From NCBI RefSeq assembly GCF_001507435.1, contig NZ_LMWH01000239.1, positions 15,858 to 79,857 of the forward strand: a stretch of 64,000 bases of DNA, in the 5' to 3' direction. This document shows positions 49,171 through 57,622 of the stretch, piece after piece; the first letter of the stretch is position 1, and each line of letters starts with the position of its first letter. The position numbers and the translations under genes were made by a program. The DNA is from Streptomyces sp. NRRL F-5122 (GTDB taxonomy: Bacteria; Actinomycetota; Actinomycetes; Streptomycetales; Streptomycetaceae). Below the pieces are notes generated by a model. That model was not told where the DNA came from and ran no database searches. It saw nothing but the letters and a program-made list of their open reading frames with translations.

Positions 49171-49325
49171 CGCCTGCGAGGTGAGCTGTCGGGTTCGGGC
49201 GGGGAGGTGCCCGGCCGTGTCCTCGCTGCCGAGGCACGGCTTCACCCCGAGCCGTTCCGGTGCGATGTCCGGTTCGGCGACCTACTTGGGTCCCCCGCTC
49301 CTGCCGTTATGGGGTCGAAGGCTTC
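49171..49325 (-). ncRNA. c-di-AMP riboswitch (ydaO/yuaA type)
   Basis: Read on the minus strand, the leader contains the motif series of ydaO riboswitches: GGGGGACCCA near 49290, GGCTCGGGGTGAAGCCG near 49240, GGCCGGGCACCTCCCCGCCC near 49205 and GACAGCTCACCTCGCAGGCG ending at about 49171. It stops some 18 bases before the GTG, next to the ribosome binding site. In Streptomyces this class precedes genes for resuscitation factors and other wall hydrolases, and c-di-AMP usually switches expression off. Edges are approximate. Confidence 0.85.
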
Positions 49326-49509
49326 TCGAGCGGCGGCAGGATTCGGCGTTCCGCTCGGGTCGAATGGAAGGTATGCGAACGCACATGCCAGGAACAAGCC
49401 TGGAAATCACTTCCTGACCCAATTGACCCCGGTAATCGGGAATAGTGGGTTTGATCCACATTGCCGGAACGGGTGTAACTCGCTTGTCACGAAGGGCTCG
49501 TTGGCGAGA

Positions 49510-49526
49510 GTGACCGGAAGGGTCAC
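49510..49526. repeat. Dyad GTGACC-N5-GGTCAC
   Basis: Perfect 6-bp arms around GGAAG, about 190 bases upstream of the riboswitch. It could be a regulator site for the transglycosylase promoter. No function can be assigned. Confidence 0.35.
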
Positions 49527-49695
49527 AACAAGGGGCAAGTGACCCATTTCACCCCGACCGCCCAAGGGTGTGATGGGCCGTTTCGGGCCATATGTCCGGA
49601 TTTGAGGCAGGGTCGGCCTCGACCACTCGATCGAAGTTCTCGAGTGCGCAAGTCGGGCATTTCCCTACATAAGGGATGAACGCATGGATCGGCGG

Positions 49696-51693
49696 CTAGC
49701 CCGTCGTGCGGGGGATCCGCCTCTGCCATGTCCGGTGGAACACCACGTCGTAGCCGTCCTTGCAGACGATCTCGTTCGAGGTGACGAAGTCGGCGGCGGT
49801 GCAGGTGATCTCGGAGTGGGCCTCCACCCTCGCGTCCCATCCCCGCTCCGGGCGGTGCAGCCGGATCGACCAGTCGCAGCGGGTGCGGGCGGTCGACGGA
49901 TCCGCGTCCTCGACGGTGTATGCCTCCAGCGCGTCCTCGGTCACTTCTAGGCCGTCCGGATACACCTGGGTGCCGTTGCGGTGCGGGTCGACCACCAGGA
50001 GCCATTCGCCCTTGGCCATGTCCCGCACCGACAGGCGCTCCGGACGCGGTTCGTCGAGCACGGCTGCGGTGCTGACACCGAGCGGCGCGGACTGCTCGGG
50101 CTCCTCGAAGGCGATGCCCGCTGCCGACTCCGGTGCACGAACGGGAAGTTCGAGCGCGCTGCCCGTCGGGTGCAGCGCGAAGCCGGCCTCCGACTCCGGC
50201 TGCGGCCACAGCCAGGGCCAGTACGCGGAGGAGACGGCGAGGCGGATGCGGTGGCCGGCACCGAAGGCGTGGCCGATGCCGCTCAGTTCGAACTCCACGT
50301 CCTCGGCCGAGCCGGGGATCCAGGGGACCGCCCGGCCGGGACCCCGGCGCGCCGACAGATTGAGGGTGCCCCGGGTGACCAGCGTCGACGCCCCGTCGGG
50401 CGCCACGTCGCACAGTCGGACGACCACCTGGCCGTGCTCCACCGGACAGGCGATCCGCAGCCGCACCCGGGGCCGCCCCAGCACCCAGGTCTCCTCGGTC
50501 GCCGCGAACTCGAAGCACGCCGATCTCGCGTCCTCCTCACGCTGGTCGGGCGGCAGATCCGCGTCGTCCCCCCGCGGGACGAAGCGGCCCGCGTCGAGAC
50601 CGGTGTGCATCGGGGACCGTACGAGCACCGGGGTGCCCTGGAGCGCGTACGAGATGCGGCTGACGTTCGGCGACGGCCAGGACGGCTCGCCGACCCAACG
50701 GCCCGGCAGTACGTCGTAGCTCGTCGCCGGAGGGTGCGGGTCCGTGATGTAGGCCCGCAGCAGCGGCTCGGCCATGATCCCCGTGTCCTCGCCCTTGAGC
50801 CAGTGGTCCCACCAGCGGAGCGTCTCCTGGAGGAAGCCGATCGCCGGTCCGGGCAGCCCGTGGTCCGGATAGTGGTGCGACCAGGGCCCGATCAGGCCGC
50901 GGACACGATCGGAGGGGAGGTGCTCCAGGATCCGGAGCACGGTGTCCCGGTACGGGTCGAACCAGCCGCTCACGGCGAGCACCGGCGCCCGGAGCCCCTC
51001 ATGGTCCGCGGGAGCGCCGTCGGGCTGCCGGGCCTCCCCGCGCTCCGGCTGCACCGGCCAGGAGTCCACGAGCGGGTCCAGCCCTTGCAGGCGCCGGGCC
51101 CAGACGTCCCGCCACACCGTGCCCACGTACGTCGGGTCGGGCGGACGGGCCGCGAGGGCGAGCAGTGCCGCCGACCGGGCGGGCAGGCCCGCCGCCAGGA
51201 CGGAACCACCCACGTCGTACACGTCGTTGCCGGGGTGGTCGTCGGTGGGGCAGACCGCGACGACCGCCCCGAGCGGAGCCGGTGCGAGGGCGGCGAGCCG
51301 CAGAGAGGCGAACCCGCCCCGCCCGACGCCGAACAGCCCAACGCTGCCGTTGCACCAGGGCTGTGCGGCCAGCCAGTCGAGCACCTCGACCCCGTCGGAC
51401 AGGGCGGTCGCCGCATGCGCGGCGGTCGGAGTGCCGTCCGAGTTGCCGTGTCCGCGCGCGTCCACGCGCACGGAGACATAACCGTGGCCCGCGTACCACG
51501 GGTGCCGCTGCCAGTCGCGGGCGGCCGTGGAGTCGGTGAGGCGGCAGGGGAGGTACTCGAGCAGGGCGGGAACGGGCTCCTCGGTCCGCGGGCGCCATGC
51601 GCGTGCGTACAGGCGGGTGCCGTCCCGGAGCGGGATCCAGAAGTCGTCGTGAGTCGTTTCGTGAGGGAAGGAGGTACGGATGTGCATGCGCAT
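49696..51693 (-). CDS. CocE/NonD family hydrolase lacking the catalytic serine
   Basis: A 665-residue protein with the two-domain layout of CocE/X-Pro dipeptidyl-peptidase enzymes: an alpha/beta-hydrolase domain (about 1-350), then a jelly-roll C-terminal domain. The nucleophile elbow, normally GxSxGG, reads FGVGRGGF with Gly124 where Ser belongs. The Asp segment (VSGWFDPYRD) and His segment (IGPWSHHYPDHG) remain. ATG 51693 has GAGGAG upstream; ATG 51687 is possible. Either the protein is a non-catalytic binder or it uses another residue. No signal peptide was seen. Confidence 0.88.
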   Translation of the reverse strand: MRMHIRTSFPHETTHDDFWIPLRDGTRLYARAWRPRTEEPVPALLEYLPCRLTDSTAARDWQRHPWYAGHGYVSVRVDARGHGNSDGTPTAAHAATALSDGVEVLDWLAAQPWCNGSVGLFGVGRGGFASLRLAALAPAPLGAVVAVCPTDDHPGNDVYDVGGSVLAAGLPARSAALLALAARPPDPTYVGTVWRDVWARRLQGLDPLVDSWPVQPERGEARQPDGAPADHEGLRAPVLAVSGWFDPYRDTVLRILEHLPSDRVRGLIGPWSHHYPDHGLPGPAIGFLQETLRWWDHWLKGEDTGIMAEPLLRAYITDPHPPATSYDVLPGRWVGEPSWPSPNVSRISYALQGTPVLVRSPMHTGLDAGRFVPRGDDADLPPDQREEDARSACFEFAATEETWVLGRPRVRLRIACPVEHGQVVVRLCDVAPDGASTLVTRGTLNLSARRGPGRAVPWIPGSAEDVEFELSGIGHAFGAGHRIRLAVSSAYWPWLWPQPESEAGFALHPTGSALELPVRAPESAAGIAFEEPEQSAPLGVSTAAVLDEPRPERLSVRDMAKGEWLLVVDPHRNGTQVYPDGLEVTEDALEAYTVEDADPSTARTRCDWSIRLHRPERGWDARVEAHSEITCTAADFVTSNEIVCKDGYDVVFHRTWQRRIPRTTG

Positions 51694-52149
51694 GGCCTCG
51701 GACTCCTCGACGACGTCCGCAGCGGACCGGTCCGTGTTGCGGTTACGGGGACGTGAGGAGGGCACCCGCGTGTCTGCGCCCGCCCGGGTGACGGCGGCCG
51801 GTGCCCCGCGACCCGGGGCTCCGAGTCCGCTGGGATGCGTCCGCCGGGGTACACGAGAGGAGATGAGGGGCCGGTACCTGCTGCGGGAGGTGCTTTTCCG
51901 GTATGTGGATGAATGGATGTTCGTATCGCCTGATCACGAACATACCGCTCGTGATCCGATACCGCCCGGCCTGGAACTGTGGGCGCTCGCAGTGATCGAA
52001 ACGTGACCGGATACGCTGACTTGAGTGATGGCAACGACAGATCGACAAACTCGATGAGTCACGTCGGCAGACAACGTCATCGACGAAGTGACCGTCCTTG
52101 AGACCAACCGTGTGATCGTCAGCAGACGTCAGCAGACAGGAGACCCCAC
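51694..52149. other. 456-base intergenic region between divergent CocE-like and polyprenyl synthase genes
   Basis: Contains two interlocked inverted repeats at 51917-51956 and less GC-rich DNA up to the polyprenyl synthase start, where GTCAGCAGAC is repeated in tandem just before the AGGAGA ribosome binding site. No gene is evident. Confidence 0.55.
51917..51956. repeat. Two interlocked dyads
   Basis: ATGTTCGT (51917-51924) pairs with ACGAACAT (51936-51943), and GATCACGA (51932-51939) pairs with TCGTGATC (51949-51956). The inner arms overlap, so only one hairpin can form at a time. As DNA it could bind two competing dimers. Confidence 0.55.
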
Positions 52150-53160
52150 GTGACCGTCGTCGGGCCGTTCGGGCTGAGCGTGCGGGACCAGGCTCTGGAA
52201 GCCGATGTCCAGGCCGGATTGGCGGCTGTCGAGGAGGGGTTGCTCGAGGCCACCAAGAGCGAGGTGCCCTTCATCACGAAGGCGGCGCAGCATCTCGTCC
52301 ACGCGGGTGGGAAGCGTTTCAGGCCGTTGCTCGTGACGCTCTCGGCGCAGTTCGGCGATCCGTACGCACCCGGGGTCGTACCCTCCGCCGTGGTCGTGGA
52401 ACTGACCCATCTCGCCACGCTGTACCACGACGACGTGATGGACGAGGCCGAGGTGCGGCGCGGCGTGGACAGCGCCAACAGCCGCTGGGGCAACTCCGTC
52501 GCGGTCCTCACCGGTGACTTCCTCTTCGCGAGGGCGTCGCACATCCTGGCCGATCTCGGCCCCGAGGCGGTCCGTATCCAGGCGGAGGCCTTCGAGCGTC
52601 TGGTCACCGGTCAGATCCTGGAGACGGCCGGCCCGCGGGACGGCCGCGACCCGGTGGAGCACTACCTCGACGTCCTCGGCGGCAAGACGGGCTCACTGGT
52701 GGCGGTGGCCTGCCGGTTCGGGGCGATGATGTCGGGCGCCGACGAGACGGTCGTGGACGTGCTGACGCAGTACGGCGAGCGGCTCGGCGTGGCGTTCCAG
52801 CTGGCCGACGACGTGCTGGACATCGCCTCCGACTCGCACGAGTCCGGGAAGACGCCCGGGACGGACCTGCGGGAGGGCGTCCCCACCCTTCCGGTCCTGC
52901 GCCTGCGTGAGCGGGTGGAGCGCCTGGGCCTGCCCGAGGACATCGCCCTGTGCGAGCTGCTGGACTCGGACCTCTCGGACGACGTCCGTCACGCGGAGGC
53001 CCTCGCCCGCCTGCGTGTCCACCCGGCCCTGGAGCAGGCCAGGCGCGACACGATCCGCTACGCGGAGGACGCCCGCTCGGCCTTGGCCCCGCTGCCGGAG
53101 TGCGGCGCGAAGGCGGCGCTGACCGAGCTGTGCGACGCCGTGGTGCACCGGGCGGGCTGA
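52150..53160 (+). CDS. All-trans polyprenyl diphosphate synthase (menaquinone side chain)
   Basis: A 336-residue trans-isoprenyl synthase. The first Asp-rich motif DDVMD is at 94-98 and the second, DDVLD, at 220-224. GGKRFRPLL (53-61) binds the allylic and isopentenyl diphosphates, and GGKTGSL lies between. It condenses isopentenyl diphosphate units into a long chain, probably the C45 type used by Streptomyces menaquinones, although chain length cannot be read safely. GTG 52150 follows AGGAGACC. Its presence near mqn, menG and nuo fits a respiratory quinone role. Confidence 0.92.
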   Translation: MTVVGPFGLSVRDQALEADVQAGLAAVEEGLLEATKSEVPFITKAAQHLVHAGGKRFRPLLVTLSAQFGDPYAPGVVPSAVVVELTHLATLYHDDVMDEAEVRRGVDSANSRWGNSVAVLTGDFLFARASHILADLGPEAVRIQAEAFERLVTGQILETAGPRDGRDPVEHYLDVLGGKTGSLVAVACRFGAMMSGADETVVDVLTQYGERLGVAFQLADDVLDIASDSHESGKTPGTDLREGVPTLPVLRLRERVERLGLPEDIALCELLDSDLSDDVRHAEALARLRVHPALEQARRDTIRYAEDARSALAPLPECGAKAALTELCDAVVHRAG

Positions 53161-53239
53161 CGGACCGACGCCGGAGGTCGTTCCGGCCTTCTGTGACGCG
53201 CCCGGACATCCGCGACCGTCCTGTCAGGCGCTTTGGAAG

Positions 53240-53266
53240 TTGTGATCCAAGTCACAAACTTGGATC
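53240..53266. promoter_or_regulatory. Rex/Crp-like operator overlapping a second dyad
   Basis: TTGTGATCCAAGTCACAA at 53240-53257 has perfect TTGTGA/TCACAA arms, like the element ahead of nuoA. It overlaps GATCCAAGT-CACAA-ACTTGGATC (53244-53266), which has perfect 9-bp arms. The first suits Rex or Crp and the second could be a separate operator or a short hairpin. Confidence 0.5.
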
Positions 53267-53665
53267 GCGTCCAGGCTCGGAACGGGTCCGCATTCATGCC
53301 CGGAAGCCGACGGGGGGCGTCGGCCGGCGACGGGAACATCCCCGAACTCGACCCGAAGACCACCCGGTCCGGGCGGCGCCACGGACTGCTCGCGGACACC
53401 GCCGAGATCCTGCGGCCGAACGCGGTCGGCGTGCGACACCGGCGGGCTCCTGCGCCCCTGGGACGATCGCAGGTGCTCCCGACGGGCGGACTGCGTCTTC
53501 GTGCAGCACCGATCCGCGGATCCGGCAACCCGGGAATCCAGGAAACGCGGCGCCTCGTCCGACCCCTACGGGTCGGGCCAGGTGCCGCCCCGGCATGTCA
53601 TACCCCAGGATTACGCGGACTTGAGTCCGCGGGCTGACGCTTCTCCCCGGTCGATTTGGTCAGAT

Positions 53666-53727
53666 GGGAGACACCACCTCACAGGAGTTCGGGTGAGAAT
53701 GGCGGCAAAGGGGTGGTGGCGTCTCCC
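53666..53727 (+). repeat. Imperfect long hairpin in the LolA-like gene leader
   Basis: GGGAGAC plus CCACC on the left can pair with GGTGG plus GTCTCC on the right, with a few unpaired bases, around a loop of about 30 bases. It lies about 80 bases before the start codon and could be a terminator, attenuator or regulatory leader. Confidence 0.35.
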
Positions 53728-53804
53728 CGCTCGAGGGAAGTCGAGAACTCGGGTGGAGAGGCCTCGGACGGTTGATGGCCGCCGACGACGGAGGTTAGGC
53801 AGAC

Positions 53805-55052
53805 ATGGCACCGTACGAATCCGACGACAACACACCCGCCGGGGAGGCCGAGGACGTACGCGCCGGGCGGCGCACGGCCGCACGGTACGTGGTCCCCGCA
53901 GCGGTGGTGGGAGTGGCGGCGGCGACCATCGGGCTCGTCCCGGCGTTCGCCGGCTCCGGCGACCCCGACCTGCCCAAGATCAGCGCCCAGCAGCTCATCG
54001 AGAAGATCGCCGAGTCGGACGTCCAGCAGATGTCCGGCACGGTCAAGATCAGCACGGACCTCGGCCTGCCGAACCTGGGCGGCCTGCAGGACAGCCTCGC
54101 CTCCGGTGCGCTCTCCCAGGGCGCGGGCGACAAGGACGGCTCGGCCGCAGATCCGAGCTCCAAGCTGCTCGAACTGGCCTCCGGCACGCACACGCTGCGT
54201 GTCGCGGCCGACGGCGACAACAAGCAGAAGCTCTCGCTCATCGAGAAGGCCGCCGAGTACAGCGTCATCCGCAACGGCGACGACGTCTGGGCCTACGACA
54301 GCGGCTCCAACCAGGCGTACCACGCGACCGGTGCGGGCGACCGCCACGGTTCGACGTCGGCACCTGAGGACGTGCCCGCCACGCCGAAGGACTTCGCGGA
54401 AGAGGCCCTGAAGGCCGGCGACAAGACCACCTCGGTGACGGTCGACGGCACGGCCCAGGTCGCGGGCCGGGACGCCTACAAGCTGCTGATCAGGCCCAAG
54501 CAGTCGGGCACCACGGTCGGCGCGATCAGCATCGCGGTGGACGCCAGGACCGGGATGCCGCTGAAGTTCACGCTGACCCCGGCGTCGGGCGGCGCGGCCG
54601 TCGTGGACGTGGGCTTCACGGAGGTCTCGTTCGCCAGGCCGGCCGCTTCGACCTTCGACTTCACGCCCCCCAAGGGCACGAAGGTCACCCAGGGCGACGA
54701 AATGAAGGGGCACGAGGGGAAGGCGCAGCCCAAGGGCATGGAGAAGGCCCTGCCCAAGGGGATGGATGAGCGCGCCGAGGGCACCGGGCCGAAGACCATC
54801 GGTGAGGGCTGGAACGCGATCGCCGTGTTCGACACGGGCAGCAAGGGCGGGGTGCCGTCGGGCGCCGCGTCCGACGGCGGCGCTGCCGCCGGGTTCCTGG
54901 GCTCCCTCGGCGACCAGGTGAAGGGCAAGTTCGGCTCGGGCACGGTCTTCTCGACCCGCCTGGTCAACGCCCTGATGACGGACGACGGCAAGGTCTACGT
55001 CGGCGCGGTGACCAAGGACGCGCTGGTCAAGGCGGCGGACGCCGGCAAGTAG
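53805..55052 (+). CDS. LolA-like lipoprotein-carrier-fold membrane-anchored protein
   Basis: A 415-residue protein. A single hydrophobic segment near 27-48 (YVVPAAVVGVAAATIGLVPAFAGSG) acts as an uncleaved anchor or signal. The outer part resembles LolA/DUF2092-type antiparallel-sheet proteins seen in Streptomyces: LIEKIAESDVQQMSGTVKISTDLGLPNLG, later VAGRDAYKLLIRPK and MPLKFTL. A Lys/Gly-rich insert with repeats of PKGME/PKGMD lies near 305-325. Gram-positive LolA-like proteins often serve as sensors or lipid binders. ABC transporter genes follow 31 bases later, probably in one operon. Confidence 0.75.
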   Translation: MAPYESDDNTPAGEAEDVRAGRRTAARYVVPAAVVGVAAATIGLVPAFAGSGDPDLPKISAQQLIEKIAESDVQQMSGTVKISTDLGLPNLGGLQDSLASGALSQGAGDKDGSAADPSSKLLELASGTHTLRVAADGDNKQKLSLIEKAAEYSVIRNGDDVWAYDSGSNQAYHATGAGDRHGSTSAPEDVPATPKDFAEEALKAGDKTTSVTVDGTAQVAGRDAYKLLIRPKQSGTTVGAISIAVDARTGMPLKFTLTPASGGAAVVDVGFTEVSFARPAASTFDFTPPKGTKVTQGDEMKGHEGKAQPKGMEKALPKGMDERAEGTGPKTIGEGWNAIAVFDTGSKGGVPSGAASDGGAAAGFLGSLGDQVKGKFGSGTVFSTRLVNALMTDDGKVYVGAVTKDALVKAADAGK

Positions 55053-55083
55053 TCGCCCACGGACGGTACGAACAGGAGAGCCC

Positions 55084-56082
55084 ATGGAGGAGCTGTCCGC
55101 CGCGGAAGCGGGGGCGGAGACGGCGCCGGGGACGGCGCCGGGCGACCCGGACGCCCCGGTCATCGCCACCCGCTCCCTCACCAAGCGCTACCGCGGCGGG
55201 CAGCTCGCCGTCGACGGGCTCGATCTGACCGTCCCGGCAGGGAGCGTCTTCGGCTTCCTCGGACCGAACGGCTCCGGCAAGACCACCACCATCCGCATGC
55301 TGATGGGCCTGATCGCGCCCACCTCGGGCACGGCGCGCGTCCTGGGGCGGCCCATGCCGCGGGCCTCGCGCACCGTGCTCCCACAGGTCGGCGCCCTCAT
55401 CGAGGGCCCGGCCCTGTACGGCTTCCTCTCCGGCCGCGACAACCTCCTGCGCCTCGACTCCGCCGATCCCACCGCCGACCCGCGCACCAGGCGTGCGCGG
55501 GTCGCGGCGGCGCTGGACCGGGTCGGCCTCACCGCGGCGGGCGGCAAGAAGGCCAAGGCGTACTCCTTGGGCATGAAGCAGCGCCTGGGACTGGCGGCCG
55601 CGCTGCTCCAGCCCCGCAGACTCCTCGTCCTGGACGAGCCGACCAACGGCCTCGACCCCCAGGGCATGCGCGAGATCCGCTCCCTGGTGCGCGAACTGGC
55701 GTCCGACGGTACGACCGTGTTCCTCTCCTCCCATCTGCTCGACGAGATCGAGCAGGTCTGCACGCACGCCGCGGTGATGGCCCAGGGACGGTTGATCACA
55801 CAGGGTGCGGTGGCGGACCTGGCCGCCGGAGCGCGCGGACGTCTCGTCGTGACGACTCCGGACGTGACGGACGCCGCCCGCGCCCTGAAGGAACAGGGTG
55901 TGGCCGACGTGGTGGTGGAGGACGGCAGAGTGACGGGCGAGCCTCCGGACCGCGAACTGGGTGAGGTGAACGCCGCGTTGGTCGCCGTCGGGGTTCGCGT
56001 CCGCGGCTTCGGAGTGGAACGTGCCTCCCTGGAGGACGCGTTCGTGGCGCTGACGGGAGAGGGCTTCGATGTCGCAGGGTGA
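55084..56082 (+). CDS. ABC transporter ATP-binding protein (drug/lipid exporter type)
   Basis: A 332-residue ATPase of the DrrA-like class. Walker A GPNGSGKT is at 60-67, the Q-loop is VLPQVGALIEGP, the signature is YSLGMKQRLGLA, and Walker B is LLVLDEPTNGLD. A C-terminal extension of about 80 residues is typical of this class. It hydrolyses ATP to power the permease encoded next, whose start it overlaps by 14 bases. The LolA-like gene lies upstream, so the set may export or monitor a lipid or antibiotic. Confidence 0.93.
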   Translation: MEELSAAEAGAETAPGTAPGDPDAPVIATRSLTKRYRGGQLAVDGLDLTVPAGSVFGFLGPNGSGKTTTIRMLMGLIAPTSGTARVLGRPMPRASRTVLPQVGALIEGPALYGFLSGRDNLLRLDSADPTADPRTRRARVAAALDRVGLTAAGGKKAKAYSLGMKQRLGLAAALLQPRRLLVLDEPTNGLDPQGMREIRSLVRELASDGTTVFLSSHLLDEIEQVCTHAAVMAQGRLITQGAVADLAAGARGRLVVTTPDVTDAARALKEQGVADVVVEDGRVTGEPPDRELGEVNAALVAVGVRVRGFGVERASLEDAFVALTGEGFDVAG

Positions 56083-56959
56083 GCAGGTCGCGGTGGCGCG
56101 GGCCTCGGACTCCCGGCGGCCGGGTCCGCTGTGGACCTTCGGCCTGCTGCGCAGTGAGCTGGTGACGACCTTCCGGCGCTGGCGCACGCTCGCCCTGCTC
56201 GCCGTGCTGGCCGGTGTGCCGATTCTCGTCGGGATCGCCGTCAAGATCGAGACGAGCGACGGATCCGGCGGACAGGGCGGTGGGGGCGGCCCGGCGTTCA
56301 TCACGCAGATCACCAACAACGGCCTGTTCCTGGTCTTCACGGCGCTCGCCGCCACCCTGCCGTTCTTCCTGCCGATGGCGGTCGGGGTGGTCGCGGGGGA
56401 CGCGATCGCGGGCGAGGCGAACTCCGGAACGCTGCGCTACCTCCTCGTCGCGCCCGCCGGCCGCACCCGGCTGCTGCTCACCAAATACGCGACCACGATG
56501 GCCTTCTGCGTCGTCGCCACCCTGGTCGTCGCGCTCTCGGCGCTCGCGATGGGCGCCCTGCTCTTTCCGCTGGGTGATCTGACGACGATCTCGGGCACCC
56601 GCATCAGCTTCGCCGAAGGTCTGGCCCGGGCCCTGCTGATCGCGCTGGTCGTCGCCGTGTCGCTGATGGGCGTGGCGGCGCTCGGCCTGTTCGTCTCGAC
56701 CCTCACCGACAGCGGCATCGCGGCGATGGCGACGACGGTCGGCCTGCTGATCACGGTCCAGATCCTTGATCAGATACCGCAGTTGCACGCCCTGCAGCCG
56801 TACTTCTTCTCGCACTACTGGCTGTCCTTCGCCGACCTGATGCGCGAGCCGGTCTACTGGCACGACCTGACCCGCAACCTGGGCCTGCAGGCCCTCTACG
56901 CGGCCGTCTTCGGCTCGGCGGCGTGGGCACGCTTCACCGCCAAGGACATCACCGCGTAG
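56069..56959 (+). CDS. ABC transporter permease
   Basis: A 296-residue ABC-2 type permease with six predicted helices: one near 44-63, a cluster from about 90-110, two around 140-185, one near 190-215 and one near the C-terminus. The Gly-rich loop DGSGGQGGGGGP follows the first. It partners the ATPase just upstream. The gene ends three bases before the convergent flavodoxin-fold gene, leaving no room for a separate terminator. The substrate is unknown. Confidence 0.88.
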   Translation: MSQGEQVAVARASDSRRPGPLWTFGLLRSELVTTFRRWRTLALLAVLAGVPILVGIAVKIETSDGSGGQGGGGGPAFITQITNNGLFLVFTALAATLPFFLPMAVGVVAGDAIAGEANSGTLRYLLVAPAGRTRLLLTKYATTMAFCVVATLVVALSALAMGALLFPLGDLTTISGTRISFAEGLARALLIALVVAVSLMGVAALGLFVSTLTDSGIAAMATTVGLLITVQILDQIPQLHALQPYFFSHYWLSFADLMREPVYWHDLTRNLGLQALYAAVFGSAAWARFTAKDITA

Positions 56960-56962
56960 GGC

Positions 56963-57553
56963 TCACACGAGCGCCGTCTCGTACGGGAAGCGGGCGAGCG
57001 GGGCGTCCTGTGCGAAGAACGTCCCGGCACGGTCCAGGGCCTCGGTGTCCCTCAGCACGTCCCCGGGCCTGCTGCCGTTGCCGAGGAGTACGCCGCCGAA
57101 CCGCATGCGCATGTAGGCGGCCGTGTTGTTGAGCGTGCCGACGAGGGGGTCGGCTACCTCCCGCTCCTCGTGGGCGAGCGCGGTGACGCCCCACAGAGCG
57201 CGCCCCGCCATCTCCTTCCTGAACTCCAGGCCGGGCGTCCGCAGCCAGCCCGACCAGTGGTCCAGGTAGCGCTTGGTGTGCGCGGACACCGAATACCAGT
57301 ACAGCGGTGACGCGATCACGATGTCCGTCGCCGCGAGTGTGGCGTCGAGCAGCAGGGCGGCGGTGCCCTCGGTGGGACGGAGATGGTCGCTGCCGTGTCG
57401 CACGTCCTCGAAGTCGGGGAGGGGGTGCCGCGCGATCCCGATCCACTCCTGCGGGACGTCGGCGGGCAGGCGCTCGGCGGCGCGGCGCGCCAGCAGCTCC
57501 GTGTTGCCACCGCTGCGTGAGCTGCCGAGGACGAAGAGGAAACGCCGGCTCAT
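56963..57553 (-). CDS. Flavodoxin-fold NAD(P)H-dependent FMN reductase
   Basis: A 196-residue flavodoxin-like protein. LFVLGSSRSGGNTELLAR at the N-terminus is the FMN phosphate loop and IVIASPLYWYSVSAHTKRYLDHW the isoalloxazine-stacking region of NADPH-dependent FMN reductases and quinone reductases. GGGGG precedes the ATG at 57553. An unusually A/T-rich dyad lies between it and the divergently placed start side of the NUDIX remnant, which suggests repressor control. Confidence 0.88.
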   Translation of the reverse strand: MSRRFLFVLGSSRSGGNTELLARRAAERLPADVPQEWIGIARHPLPDFEDVRHGSDHLRPTEGTAALLLDATLAATDIVIASPLYWYSVSAHTKRYLDHWSGWLRTPGLEFRKEMAGRALWGVTALAHEEREVADPLVGTLNNTAAYMRMRFGGVLLGNGSRPGDVLRDTEALDRAGTFFAQDAPLARFPYETALV

Positions 57554-57592
57554 GAGACCCCCTTGGGTGCACACCCGAGCCCTGACGGGCCA

Positions 57593-57617
57593 TTACATGC
57601 ATATACATTAAATGCAA
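57593..57617. promoter_or_regulatory. A/T-rich dyad upstream of FMN reductase (candidate operator)
   Basis: TGCAT and ATGCA at 57598-57602 and 57612-57616 flank ATACATTAA, inside a 25-base A/T-rich island that is exceptional in this GC-rich window. On the minus strand it includes a TTGCAT -35-like hexamer. Such sites are typical of MarR- or TetR-controlled reductases. It ends a few bases from the stop of the NUDIX remnant. Confidence 0.5.
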
Positions 57618-57622
57618 GCGCA

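Larger units (their letters stand above)
49154..49695. other. 542-base intergenic region: riboswitch leader and promoter side
   Basis: The first half, next to the transglycosylase, is the riboswitch described separately. The rest (about 49330-49695) is less GC-rich DNA that should hold the promoter on the minus strand, including a GTGACC/GGTCAC dyad at 49510-49526. It has no convincing gene. Confidence 0.6.
53161..53804. other. 644-base non-coding region upstream of the LolA-like gene
   Basis: Starts with a compound dyad (53240-53266) about 80 bases after the polyprenyl synthase. The middle has open frames of poor coding character on both strands. The end holds a long imperfect hairpin (53666-53727) and the ribosome binding site GGAGG of the next gene. 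The length and the strong dyads hint at regulation or a small RNA. Confidence 0.5.

Noticed and set aside
53233..53637. A 134-codon plus-strand frame in the long region before the LolA-like gene
   Set aside because: It begins inside the dyad at 53240, has no ribosome binding site and no protein-like pattern.
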